A stretch of 64,000 nt of DNA from Promethearchaeota archaeon (GTDB taxonomy: Archaea; Asgardarchaeota; Lokiarchaeia; Sigynarchaeales; SOKP01): assembly GCA_013375495.1 (NCBI GenBank), contig JABXKC010000019.1, positions 8,334-72,333 of the forward strand. The letters are read 5' to 3'. Position numbers and translations under genes: made by a program. Positions within the stretch are counted from its first letter, which is position 1. Each line of letters starts with the position of its first letter. Below the pieces are notes generated by a model. It was not told where the DNA came from. It did not search any database and saw nothing but the letters and a program-made list of their open reading frames with translations. Shown here piece after piece: positions 1-7,242 of this stretch.

Positions 1-2
1 AG

Positions 3-77
3 ATCGATAACATAAATGAACCTAGACATGTTCGTGTTTCAAAAAATGTTGAATATGTCGAAATAACTGATATTTAA
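3..77 (+). CDS. C-terminal end of an unidentified, probable selenoprotein gene
   Basis: Frame 3 is open from the left edge to a TAA at 75-77 and encodes the last 24 residues of a protein ending in VEYVEITDI; the other two forward frames stop within the first 15 bases. The start and most of the gene lie outside the window. The fragment is too short to assign a family. A SECIS-like structure begins one base after the stop, exactly as it does after selD, so I infer that the missing part carries an in-frame TGA read as selenocysteine. No selenocysteine codon is visible in the portion seen. Confidence 0.6.
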   Translation: MDNINEPRHVRVSKNVEYVEITDI

Positions 78-148
78 CGATGTTAATGATGTAGGCAAAA
101 ACACTGTAAGTGAGTGCCTATGGAAAATTCCGTTGCACAACGGCATCG
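78..148 (+). promoter_or_regulatory. SECIS element in the 3' UTR of the upstream gene
   Basis: RNA structure that would direct selenocysteine insertion at an in-frame UGA of the upstream gene. An ATGA (86-89) faces a GA (123-124), matching the kink-turn quartet of eukaryotic SECIS elements. Between them is an 8-bp helix (90-97 with 115-122, two G-T wobbles). Above it lies an internal loop holding an A-run and a 4-bp apical helix, CACT with AGTG. A second hairpin, CCGTT-GCAC-AACGG, lies at 130-143. CGATG (78-82) pairs with CATCG (144-148) and closes both into a three-way junction. The same plan recurs after selD. Eukaryote-like SECIS elements are published for Lokiarchaeota (Mariotti and colleagues); the pairing here is my own reading. 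Confidence 0.82.
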
Positions 149-240
149 AATCGTTTGTCCTTATTTTTCCATAAATTTATTTTAAGTTTTTGTTTTTTGT
201 AAATTTCGTTTTTTCCACTCTTTTAAGTACCAATTCAAGA

Positions 241-273
241 AGTCATTTGTGACTCCTAAAGAGTTTTTTTTTT
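241..273 (+). terminator. Hairpin plus T-run terminator
   Basis: AGTCA-TTTG-TGACT forms a 5-bp hairpin at 241-254, followed after nine bases by a run of ten T at 264-273. It lies about 90 bases past the first SECIS and would end the upstream selenoprotein transcript. The T-run alone is the stronger archaeal termination signal. Confidence 0.45.
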
Positions 274-541
274 GATTTTGGAAATCTTCCAATTTTTTCT
301 GTTTTAACCGAAAATTAAACATAAAACAAGATTGAGTAAGATTTACTTAGATAAACTCAAAATCAAACCCTATTTATAAAGTGATGTAGCACAAGAATAC
401 TATATTTCGAATTGAAGTCTATACTATTATTACTTATCGAAAAAAATCATAATTATAATCGAAAAAATTAATAAACATTAATTCATATCAAAATCGTATT
501 AGATTTAAATAAAAACGAATTTCGTAAAAAGTGTGAGGTGG
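274..541. other. AT-rich leader region of selD
   Basis: No gene is seen here. The stretch is AT-rich, with several TATA-like segments between about 370 and 480. A ribosome binding site GAGGTG at 535-540 sits one base before the selD ATG. Confidence 0.4.
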
Positions 542-1573
542 ATGACTGAAGAAAAAAAGGACTATCGATTGACAAAGCAAGTTAAAATCTATGGTTGATC
601 ATGTAAACTTGGTGCTAATCAATTAGAAGAATTACTGGAGAAAACGGGGTTAAAAGGATTTATCGAAGATGCTGCTATTGTGCCCATTCCAAATTCTGAC
701 ATGGTTCAAGTGAAAAGTATTGATATTTTCACACCTCTCGTAGATGAACCAGAAATAATGGGCGAAATCGCTGCTTGCAATGTTACTAACGACATATTTG
801 CAATGAATGTTCCAGAAGTTTCAGGAATGCTCGTATTTTTAGCTATCAATAAAAATACTCCAATGAATATCGCAGAAGGAATTTTAAGAGGAATTAAAAG
901 GTTTATGGAACAAAAAATAAATTCTAAAGTATTAGGAGGGCATACGATTTATAGCGAGTGGCCTCTTATTGGTGGAGAAGCATCTGGTTTTGTAAATAAA
1001 AATAATTTAATCCGGAAACACGGAGTGAAAAAAGGTGATAAATTAATCTTAACAAAACCAATCGGGTTACAAGCTATTATGGCAGCATATAGGTTACAGA
1101 AAGATTCTCCAGAAATGTTGGAAGAATTATCTTCGAATGAACTCAACAATTCGATAAAACTAGCCATAAACCTTATGACTACATCTAATCAAGGCGTAGT
1201 AAAGACTATTTACACATACAACGACTTCTCTTTTATTCACGCTATGACTGATGTCTCTGGATTCGGGTACGCAGGACATCTAAAAGAGATGCTTCAAAAC
1301 TCTGGACTATCTGCAGTAATTGAAACAATCCCATCAATTAAACTCTCAGGAAGCCTCTCTGAAGAATACGGATATGCTTTTAACGATTGTTTATGTTCTG
1401 AAACGGCTGGAGGTATGCTTTTAGCTCTCGATCCGAGCAAAGTAGAGGATTTTTCTAACGCACTCTCCAGTCAAGGCGTTTCTAATTGGATTGTTGGTAC
1501 TATTGATAACAAAGAAGCTGAACTTGTAAGGATATCGAAAAAAGTTGAACAGCTTGAAATAACTAAAATATAA
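542..1573 (+). CDS. selD: Selenide, water dikinase (selenophosphate synthetase) with selenocysteine at residue 19
   Basis: Makes selenophosphate from selenide and ATP, the selenium donor for Sec-tRNA and for selenium-modified tRNA. The reading frame opens at ATG 542 behind GAGGTG and runs in frame through a TGA at 596-598 into the long downstream frame. Reading that TGA as selenocysteine (U) gives YGUSCKLGANQ, and U falls where the family has its catalytic Cys or Sec, just before the Cys-Lys-Leu-Gly stretch. The total is 343 residues, the normal SelD length, and the downstream part is typical: an IDIFTP segment, AACNVTNDIFAMN, ATP-binding glycine-rich segments and GFGYAGHLKEML. A SECIS follows the stop. 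An automatic caller would start at 680 and lose the active site. A nonsense mutation is unlikely given the SECIS and the intact flanking frame. Confidence 0.95.
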
Positions 1574-1642
1574 GGATGTCAATGAAATAGGCTAAAACAC
1601 ATATGTGGGTGCTTATTGAGAATATCGTTGCGCAACGGCATC
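1574..1642 (+). promoter_or_regulatory. SECIS element in the 3' UTR of selD
   Basis: Starts directly after the selD TAA. ATGA (1582-1585) faces GA (1618-1619). A 7-bp helix (1586-1592 with 1611-1617, one wobble) carries a loop with TAAAA and an apical CAC-ATAT-GTG hairpin. A second hairpin, the perfect palindrome CGTTGCGCAACG (about 1625-1636), follows. GATG (1575-1578) pairs with CATC (1639-1642) to close the structure. It differs from the first SECIS mainly at paired or loop positions, so the fold rather than the sequence is kept. It would recruit the SECIS-binding and SelB-type factors that read UGA 596-598 as Sec; those factors are not encoded in this window. Confidence 0.85.
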
Positions 1643-1688
1643 AATATTTTACCAAACATCGTTTTCTCTCATTTTAATTAAACTGAAG

Positions 1689-1713
1689 ATTAATCTATAT
1701 TGATTAATTTTTT
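1689..1713 (+). terminator. Terminator hairpin of selD
   Basis: A perfect 7-bp stem, ATTAATC (1689-1695) with GATTAAT (1702-1708), and a 6-base loop run straight into a T-run at 1708-1713. It lies about 50 bases past the selD SECIS. Confidence 0.5.
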
Positions 1714-1831
1714 AAAAAGAAATGTATGAAAATACCTTTAGATTTAAAATTATTAGAGGTAATAATCGATAGTAACTCGACCTTAAGTTTATATTTCCTC
1801 ATTATCTTCATATAAAAAAGGAAGAAGAATT

Positions 1832-2191
1832 ATGAATATGGAAAAGGATAAAGAATATTATAAAATTCTCGAAATCGAAGAAGACGCTTCCGAAGAGGAA
1901 ATTAAACTGGCTTATCGGAGATTAGCGAAAAAATATCATCCCGACCTCAATAAGACCGATCCTAAGGCTAAAGAGAAATTTATTAAACTACACGAAGCCT
2001 ACGATACACTAAGCGATCCTCAGAAAAGAAAAATTTATGACCAAGCAGGATACAATCCAAGAAATATAGACTTAAGTGATATAATTTGGCGTAATAAATC
2101 CATCCGGTTTAGAGAAATTTTGAGACAAATATACGCGAATTATAATAGGGCTCCATATAATAAACCTCCTCCTGAAGGAATGTATACCTAA
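1832..2191 (+). CDS. J-domain (DnaJ/Hsp40-like) protein
   Basis: A 119-residue protein that is almost only a J domain (residues about 7-72): [20 protein letters not shown], the diagnostic HPD loop in KKYHPDLNK, and [19 protein letters not shown] domains stimulate the ATPase of Hsp70. The Gly/Phe, zinc-finger and client-binding domains of full DnaJ are absent; a short tail with prolines and tyrosines (PPPEGMYT) ends it. This suggests a specialised co-chaperone rather than the housekeeping DnaJ. The start follows a purine-rich GGAAGAAG. It is convergent with the truncated hydratase, 30 bases away. Confidence 0.9.
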   Translation: MNMEKDKEYYKILEIEEDASEEEIKLAYRRLAKKYHPDLNKTDPKAKEKFIKLHEAYDTLSDPQKRKIYDQAGYNPRNIDLSDIIWRNKSIRFREILRQIYANYNRAPYNKPPPEGMYT

Positions 2192-2221
2192 TCTTCTATC
2201 TAAAAGTATCAAATGCTAATT

Positions 2222-2509
2222 TTAACTATGATTTTTTGATAAGTTTTTTAGAGTGATAAACGCACTTCCGATTTGAACGCGGACTTTTTGTACTTCGTCT
2301 CTTTCAAATCCAGCAGAAAAGAATTTCTCTCCTCCATAAAAAATAACTGTTCTAATTCGTTTTTCTTCTTTGAGAGAGTTTAGAGCGTCTATGATTTCTG
2401 AACGCATGTCAGAACTAAGGGCATTTTTTTTATCAGGACGATTGAAAGTGATGATACAAATACCCCGTTTAAACTCTAAGTTAATATATCTATAATTTTT
2501 AGATTCAAT
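2222..2509 (-). pseudogene. Enoyl-CoA hydratase/isomerase, N-terminal fragment
   Basis: The translation from 2509 gives a typical crotonase N-terminus (ITFNRPDKKNALSSDM, then RTVIFYGGEKFFSAGFE, the first oxyanion-hole segment). It stops after about 95 residues, where family members run to about 260; the second oxyanion-hole segment and the catalytic residues are missing. Upstream in this frame there is no ATG, GTG or TTG before a stop; an ATT at 2507-2509 sits where the family's Met is expected, and an ATG 30 bases upstream is out of frame. The 30 bases between its stop and the J-domain gene cannot hold the lost part. This is most likely a decayed remnant downstream of the cinA-like gene. Confidence 0.7.
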
Positions 2510-2539
2510 AGAATCTATAATGTAAAATCATTAATAATG

Positions 2540-3334
2540 CTATTTTCTCTCCCTTATCCTACCATTTAAGCTTAAAATTATTTCTCTTATTTCATCTAAA
2601 GCTTGTTCTGCTAATTCTTCTCCATTTTCAACGTTAAAAGCCGTTATTGAGATCTCTACTTCTAATGAAAGTCCAATTCTAGGATGAGTTTTAACCCATA
2701 GTCTGGGATATTTCTCCTCGAGTTTAGTAGTATAAGGAGCTATTTGTGATTCTCCAATACCCATAAAAAATAAACCTTTTTCGACAAATTTTCCTCTCTT
2801 CTCTTTTAAAATTGGTTTAATAACATTTAGAAAAATCGCTTTCATTTCTGAAGGAACACCTGGTAGTATGAAAATAGATGTTTCTCCTTCTTTTAGTTTC
2901 ACACCCGGGGCAGTTCCTCTTATGTTTGGTAGTGGTATCGATCCTTGAGGAAGATAACTCATTTTTTCTCTTTCTTTTGTCATGCCTTCTAGTTTTAGAA
3001 TTCCTCTTTTATACGCGTTTTCATAAGCTCCCTTAATAGAATTATAGGCGTGTTGATTTAACTTTAATTCTCGGTTTAATCCCTTTGCTATGCCCGCTAA
3101 AGTCATGTCATCAAATGTTGGTCCAAGCCCTCCTGTGGTAATTAGCATGTCTGGCTTACGTTCTAGAATGGTTTGCAATGTTCTAGAAATAATCCCAGTG
3201 TCATCTTCTATCGTTGTAATTCTTTTTAATTTGTGTCCGTATTTAACTATTCTTTTAGCCATCCAATTTGAATTAGTATCGAGTGTTTTTCCGATGAGTA
3301 TTTCATTTCCAATTACTATGATCTCAACTTCCAT
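2540..3334 (-). CDS. cinA: CinA/MoaB-like molybdopterin-binding domain protein
   Basis: 264 residues made of one MoCF (molybdopterin-binding/CinA N-terminal) domain: IGNEILIGKTLDTNSNWMAK at the start, then TTGGLGPTFDDMTLAGIAKG, the conserved GGLGPTxDD loop, and FILPGVPSEMK. Archaeal members usually carry only this domain and lack the bacterial C-terminal nicotinamide-nucleotide amidase domain, as here. Bacterial CinA family members hydrolyse ADP-ribose or act on damaged pyridine nucleotides; the archaeal role is not settled. The length and ATG start (MEVEIIVIG) fit the family. Confidence 0.88.
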   Translation of the reverse strand: MEVEIIVIGNEILIGKTLDTNSNWMAKRIVKYGHKLKRITTIEDDTGIISRTLQTILERKPDMLITTGGLGPTFDDMTLAGIAKGLNRELKLNQHAYNSIKGAYENAYKRGILKLEGMTKEREKMSYLPQGSIPLPNIRGTAPGVKLKEGETSIFILPGVPSEMKAIFLNVIKPILKEKRGKFVEKGLFFMGIGESQIAPYTTKLEEKYPRLWVKTHPRIGLSLEVEISITAFNVENGEELAEQALDEIREIILSLNGRIRERK

Positions 3335-3463
3335 TTTTTCATCAATTGAATACAGATTGGGTTTATTATTATGGTAATCGTTAAGTGTTCAAAGGTAATT
3401 TAAATTATTCTTAATATCATTATATAATCAGTAATTTTAATAAAAACTTATGAATACAAGACA

Positions 3464-4021
3464 ATGACTATAGAAATAGACGATAGCGGAACTGGTGATT
3501 TAGTTGGAGACGCATTTATTGGGTTTTATCGTAAGGATATCAATAAATTAATTTTTAAGAATCTTTCCGTAGATTTGTTTAAGGGAGAAAACTGGAAGAA
3601 TAAAATGCCCTTAAAGAAAACTGTCGATCTTGTAAAAGAAGGTTTAGAAGAGCTAAAATTTGATAAAAAAAGAGAAAAAGTTTTGCTCTGCCGTGGAAAT
3701 ATCTTCGATGACGTAAGAGCTTACTTTATTGAGGAAGGAATTTTATACGAAGACGCAATTATTGAGGGAAAACTTCAAGATGCTGTCGAGTGGAGATTAG
3801 TTAATCATTTAAGATACGATTTAGGAATTAGGTCAAAAAAATTAACTATTAAAAGCGGTGCAAAACGCTACTTTGTTCTTTTCAATTGGATATCTTACGA
3901 TTTTTATAAGAGAGAGAAGTATGTTAAATCGGGATTCAAAAAATGGAATACTGTTTGGCGAGAAAGAGCTATTGAGAAGTATGAAGAAAAAAACTCAAAT
4001 AGGAAAAGAAATAATTATTAA
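3464..4021 (+). CDS. Conserved hypothetical protein with an RNase H-like N-terminal motif
   Basis: 185 residues, no clear family assignment. The N-terminus MTIEIDDSGTGDLVGDAFIG resembles the first strand and acidic loop of RNase HII/HIII proteins (DExGxGD-FGP). A second acidic strand (VLLCRGNIFDDVRAYF) and an acidic DAIIEGKLQDAVEWRL segment follow. The C-terminal third is very basic and aromatic. I infer a possible RNase H-fold protein, but length and later motifs do not match true RNase HII, so catalytic activity is not claimed. It is convergent with, and nearly touches, the membrane protein gene at 4030. Confidence 0.6.
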   Translation: MTIEIDDSGTGDLVGDAFIGFYRKDINKLIFKNLSVDLFKGENWKNKMPLKKTVDLVKEGLEELKFDKKREKVLLCRGNIFDDVRAYFIEEGILYEDAIIEGKLQDAVEWRLVNHLRYDLGIRSKKLTIKSGAKRYFVLFNWISYDFYKREKYVKSGFKKWNTVWRERAIEKYEEKNSNRKRNNY

Positions 4022-4029
4022 TTTATTAC

Positions 4030-5670
4030 TTATTGTCTTAATTTTTTCTTTAAAATTATGCTTCTTGTGATACCTACTACCGCAAGACTTATCAAAACTC
4101 CACCTGTTAAACTCATACTTAATTGAATTGTGTTACCTAATGATGTTGAGTCCATTATTAAATTCATTTCCTCCTGCGCTAAATATGGCATCACATTGTT
4201 TCTAAATTTAGGTAGCCAGGAAAGAATCATTGCAATTTCGTCATCCTCTAATTGATTTGCCATCTTTAAACCAAAGTTAGTAGCTGAATCAGGGTTTTCC
4301 ACTGCGTAAAACCATTCTTCTAATCCCTTTTTATTGACGAGTGAAAATTCATTTGAAACATTCCAAAGATATCTAGCTGACTCAAGAGATATATTAGAGG
4401 GGATTACTGACATGTGTTGATTTTGATATCCCACCTCAAATCCATACACCGTAGTAGTTTTTAATTCTAGAGGGAACCCATAGGGATATAATGACTTTCC
4501 ATCAGCAGTACCGTTTGCCCAAACTTCTAAGAAGATAACTTTAGCATATTCGCTTAAAGGCATTCCTTCCCCGTCTGGAGGGGGAAGTGTGATTAATACA
4601 GGTACAATGTCCCATTTAAACGATTCATTCCACAACCAATTTAAAATCATGTTAATTTGGTATTCTTCTAAGCTAAATTCTATTCTTAATTCTTCCTTGA
4701 TTGTAATATTTTCAGCAGCTGCAATCCAGTAATTAATTCCGGAATCATTCGTGAGTGATTTTTCATTATTATCGTCCCAAAGGGCATTTATTGAGAATCT
4801 AGAGATATTTGATGGTTCTAAGCGACCAGCTTCAAATCCATAAAGAGGATCGTCTATCTCATCAAGAATCTCGCTGAAATCGTATCCATCTTCATAAACT
4901 GTACAATTAGCCCATTGGTCATAGAAATACATTTTTGTAATATCCTTCGTGTCCATTCCAGTATATTCTGGCATAACGACTGACATATTTGCGACAATCA
5001 TTGGAATTGCAATGGGGACAAAATAATCATTGTAATAATCAGCTAATTTAACTAATTGATTCCATGTAGCATTATACCCTGTAACTAATTCTTGCTCTAA
5101 TGTTGAATTTCCTGTAGCCTTTTCGCACAATTCAAGGAATTCTAAAACGCCGGTGCCCATCGTATTATTCCCTACCAAACCTGGAAGCGTTTCGGTTCCT
5201 TCTATTATACGAAATTTCGCAGCTCCATACCATAGATTTTGCTGATAGTATTCAGATATTCCCTTAATTGGGGGATAACCCATCCCATTAAGTGAGGAAC
5301 TGTAGGTAACAGGAATGATTAAAACCCAATGTATCCATTTATCAAAAAGCATCGTTAATGGAACTACTCCTAACACGGGTTCAGTATGTAACGTCATATT
5401 TATTAAAAACATGAAGAATGTCGCGTTAACTATTGTTTCTAACTCGGAAAGTCCTTTCTTTCTGATATCTCTTAACGCTCTTGGAATCCCTAACTCAGCG
5501 ATCATAGATTCAACTAACGGAAGCGCTTCTTCTTCAATACCTAATAGACCTTCATCAACAGAACTCTCAACCATTTCATTAATAGAAGTGTTAACTAGCA
5601 TTCCACTAGGTATTAAAACACCCCCTATTGCAATTAGAACTATTGAAGATACTATAATTTTTTTCGACAT
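4030..5670 (-). CDS. Two-helix membrane protein with a large duplicated ectodomain
   Basis: 546 residues. A hydrophobic helix near the N-terminus (IIVSSIVLIAIGGVLIPSG) and another at the C-terminus (SMSLTGGVLISLAVVGITRS) before a basic RSIILKKKLRQ tail predict two anchors with about 480 residues outside. The ectodomain is rich in Asn-X-Ser/Thr and aromatics. Two halves are clearly related: YDQWANCT...YGFEAGRLEPSNIS near residues 250-290 and LEVWANGT...VYGFEVGYQ...PSNIS near 400-440. Each is followed by a W/L-rich SLTN/SLVN segment and a closing MILNWLW or MILSWLP helix. The topology recalls CD36-type proteins, but I cannot show homology. It diverges from the winged-helix gene over an inverted repeat. 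Confidence 0.75.
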   Translation of the reverse strand: MSKKIIVSSIVLIAIGGVLIPSGMLVNTSINEMVESSVDEGLLGIEEEALPLVESMIAELGIPRALRDIRKKGLSELETIVNATFFMFLINMTLHTEPVLGVVPLTMLFDKWIHWVLIIPVTYSSSLNGMGYPPIKGISEYYQQNLWYGAAKFRIIEGTETLPGLVGNNTMGTGVLEFLELCEKATGNSTLEQELVTGYNATWNQLVKLADYYNDYFVPIAIPMIVANMSVVMPEYTGMDTKDITKMYFYDQWANCTVYEDGYDFSEILDEIDDPLYGFEAGRLEPSNISRFSINALWDDNNEKSLTNDSGINYWIAAAENITIKEELRIEFSLEEYQINMILNWLWNESFKWDIVPVLITLPPPDGEGMPLSEYAKVIFLEVWANGTADGKSLYPYGFPLELKTTTVYGFEVGYQNQHMSVIPSNISLESARYLWNVSNEFSLVNKKGLEEWFYAVENPDSATNFGLKMANQLEDDEIAMILSWLPKFRNNVMPYLAQEEMNLIMDSTSLGNTIQLSMSLTGGVLISLAVVGITRSIILKKKLRQ

Positions 5671-5716
5671 TATTCTAATGGATTTAATAATTATTGATCA
5701 CAATTATTGATCAAAT

Positions 5717-5772
5717 ATATGCTATCTTTTGATAAATTAATATATAAATATTTCTTTTGAAAGATAGCATAT
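5717..5772. promoter_or_regulatory. 13-bp inverted repeat between divergent genes, probable operator
   Basis: ATATGCTATCTTT at 5717-5729 is repeated exactly in reverse complement at 5760-5772, with 30 AT-rich bases between. Just left of it, ATTATTGATCA occurs twice in tandem (about 5690-5712). The arms lie between the membrane-protein gene (leftward) and the winged-helix gene (rightward). The natural inference is a binding site for that regulator. Confidence 0.5.
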
Positions 5773-5805
5773 CAATATTGAAAATTAGTAATAAGGTGTT
5801 AAACT

Positions 5806-6504
5806 GTTACAGTAAACAAAAAAGGTCCTATAAATCACGAATTTAAGATTTTAGAATGCGTTAGAGATAAACCTGGAGGAGTTACTGTTTCAGATATATC
5901 AAATTTTACGGGATTTTCGAGAAATACGGTTTCTAAATATGTGTCTATATTGGAACTTAAAAAGCAAATCTTTAGCAAGAAGATTGGGGCTTATCGATTG
6001 TTTTTTGCTACGAAAAGAAATTACATCCCCCTTGAGTTAGCAATTTCTTATTATAAAGCTCTCATCTCTCGTTTTAAAAAGCACATCCCTGACACAGGTG
6101 GTTTAGCAAAAAAAATCGGTAAAGAAGCAGTAGCAGACATAAAATTCACTTTTGGACCTAATGTATATAAGCAAATGAAAAGTTTAAAAGATAATCCTAT
6201 TTCAAGAGTCCATTTGGAGAGTTTTAGAAGTTTCTATCCCGTATACGACCCATTTTCCCCTGAAATTGAAATTTCAATAGTGAACATCGATCCCAAAGGA
6301 AAAAGTGCTACTTTCCGGTTTAAGAATTCCCCTTTCCTAAGCGATACGAAAGATTTTGATTACCATATTTATATAATATGTGGAATCACTGAGGGTATAC
6401 TCGAAAGAGAACTAAAAACAAAAGTTTCTTGTGAGATTAAAGAAATTCATCCTTCAAAAAAGAAGGAGGATGCTTTTTTTGATGTTATTATTAAATTGAC
6501 TTAA
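5806..6504 (+). CDS. Winged-helix transcriptional regulator, N-terminus uncertain
   Basis: The frame is open from 5803, and the region before the GTG at 5941 encodes a good winged helix (HEFKILECVRDKPGG, then VSDISNFTGFSRNTVSKYVS), so 5941 is not the true start. No ATG, GTG or TTG exists in frame between the stop at 5800-5802 and 5941. A GTG at 5796 within an AAGGTG is one frame off and would join through the A6 run at 5818-5823. The remaining 150 residues form a mixed alpha/beta domain ending CEIKEIHPSKKKEDAFFDVI, reminiscent of V4R-type sensor domains, though this is weak. A local DNA-binding regulator of the divergent membrane-protein gene is likely. Confidence 0.7.
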   Translation, partial: VTVNKKGPINHEFKILECVRDKPGGVTVSDISNFTGFSRNTVSKYVSILELKKQIFSKKIGAYRLFFATKRNYIPLELAISYYKALISRFKKHIPDTGGLAKKIGKEAVADIKFTFGPNVYKQMKSLKDNPISRVHLESFRSFYPVYDPFSPEIEISIVNIDPKGKSATFRFKNSPFLSDTKDFDYHIYIICGITEGILERELKTKVSCEIKEIHPSKKKEDAFFDVIIKLT

Positions 6505-6542
6505 AATACATTCTAATTATTATTTTAAAAAAATGTGAGATT

Positions 6543-7226
6543 ATGAAAATAGTTGTATTTGCACCTCATCCTGATGATGAAGTTTATGGAGCAGGAGGAT
6601 CTATATTAAAATGGATGGAAGAGGGACATGATGTACATATTGTATATGTTACAGACAATCGCGCTTTAATAACATGGGGGAAACAACACGATCAAATAAT
6701 TGAAGAAGAAATTGGGGATTATATTAACCTAAATGAAGAAGAAATTGGTAAAATCGGATTAGAAGAAGCTAGAAATGTTGCAAAAGCCTTTGGTTTTCCG
6801 GATGGTAATGTTCACTTATTTGAATTCCACGATCAAGATGCAATGAACCAAATAGATAACGGAGTGAAGTTATCCAAAGATATTATCAAAGATGCGGATA
6901 GGATAGTTATACCCAGTGATAATAATAACCATCCAGATCATCAAGCTACACATACTATAGCTAAAAATACAGCAATAGAACTAAACCTTGTAAATACAGA
7001 ATTTTATGTATACGCAATATATAATCTGATGAAAGCCCCAATGGATAGGCAAAAAAAAGTAAGAATCTCCGAATACAGATTAAAAGTTTTTGAAATTATG
7101 AAACTTTATAAAACTCAACTATTGTTTAAAGACACTAGACTTGGTTGGCAAACACTAACAAGAAAACGATCTGAAAGATTTGGTGTCTTTTCCTTAAAGG
7201 ATGTGGGAAATTTTTATAATTTTTAG
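6543..7226 (+). CDS. PIG-L/LmbE-family zinc deacetylase
   Basis: 227 residues. The family removes acetyl groups from N-acetylglucosamine-type substrates using a zinc ion. The zinc-site motif APHPDDEVYGAGG is at residues 7-19 and a second, NNNHPDHQATH, lies near residue 130, so both halves of the metal site are present. The substrate cannot be told from sequence; candidates include GlcNAc-lipid or GlcNAc-inositol precursors. It follows the regulator by 38 bases on the same strand, with GTGAGATT before the ATG, so co-transcription is possible. Confidence 0.9.
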   Translation: MKIVVFAPHPDDEVYGAGGSILKWMEEGHDVHIVYVTDNRALITWGKQHDQIIEEEIGDYINLNEEEIGKIGLEEARNVAKAFGFPDGNVHLFEFHDQDAMNQIDNGVKLSKDIIKDADRIVIPSDNNNHPDHQATHTIAKNTAIELNLVNTEFYVYAIYNLMKAPMDRQKKVRISEYRLKVFEIMKLYKTQLLFKDTRLGWQTLTRKRSERFGVFSLKDVGNFYNF

Positions 7227-7242
7227 TAAGAAGAAACGACCT

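Noticed and set aside
78..148. First SECIS as a 5' UTR SECIS serving selD
   Set aside because: selD has its own SECIS right after its stop, the first one begins one base after another gene's stop, and a hairpin/T-run terminator lies between it and selD.
596..598. TGA in selD as a nonsense mutation
   Set aside because: It falls exactly at the catalytic Cys/Sec position, both sides are conserved, a ribosome site precedes ATG 542, and a SECIS follows the gene.
5941..5943. GTG as start of the winged-helix regulator
   Set aside because: It would cut off the conserved winged-helix domain encoded just upstream in the same frame.
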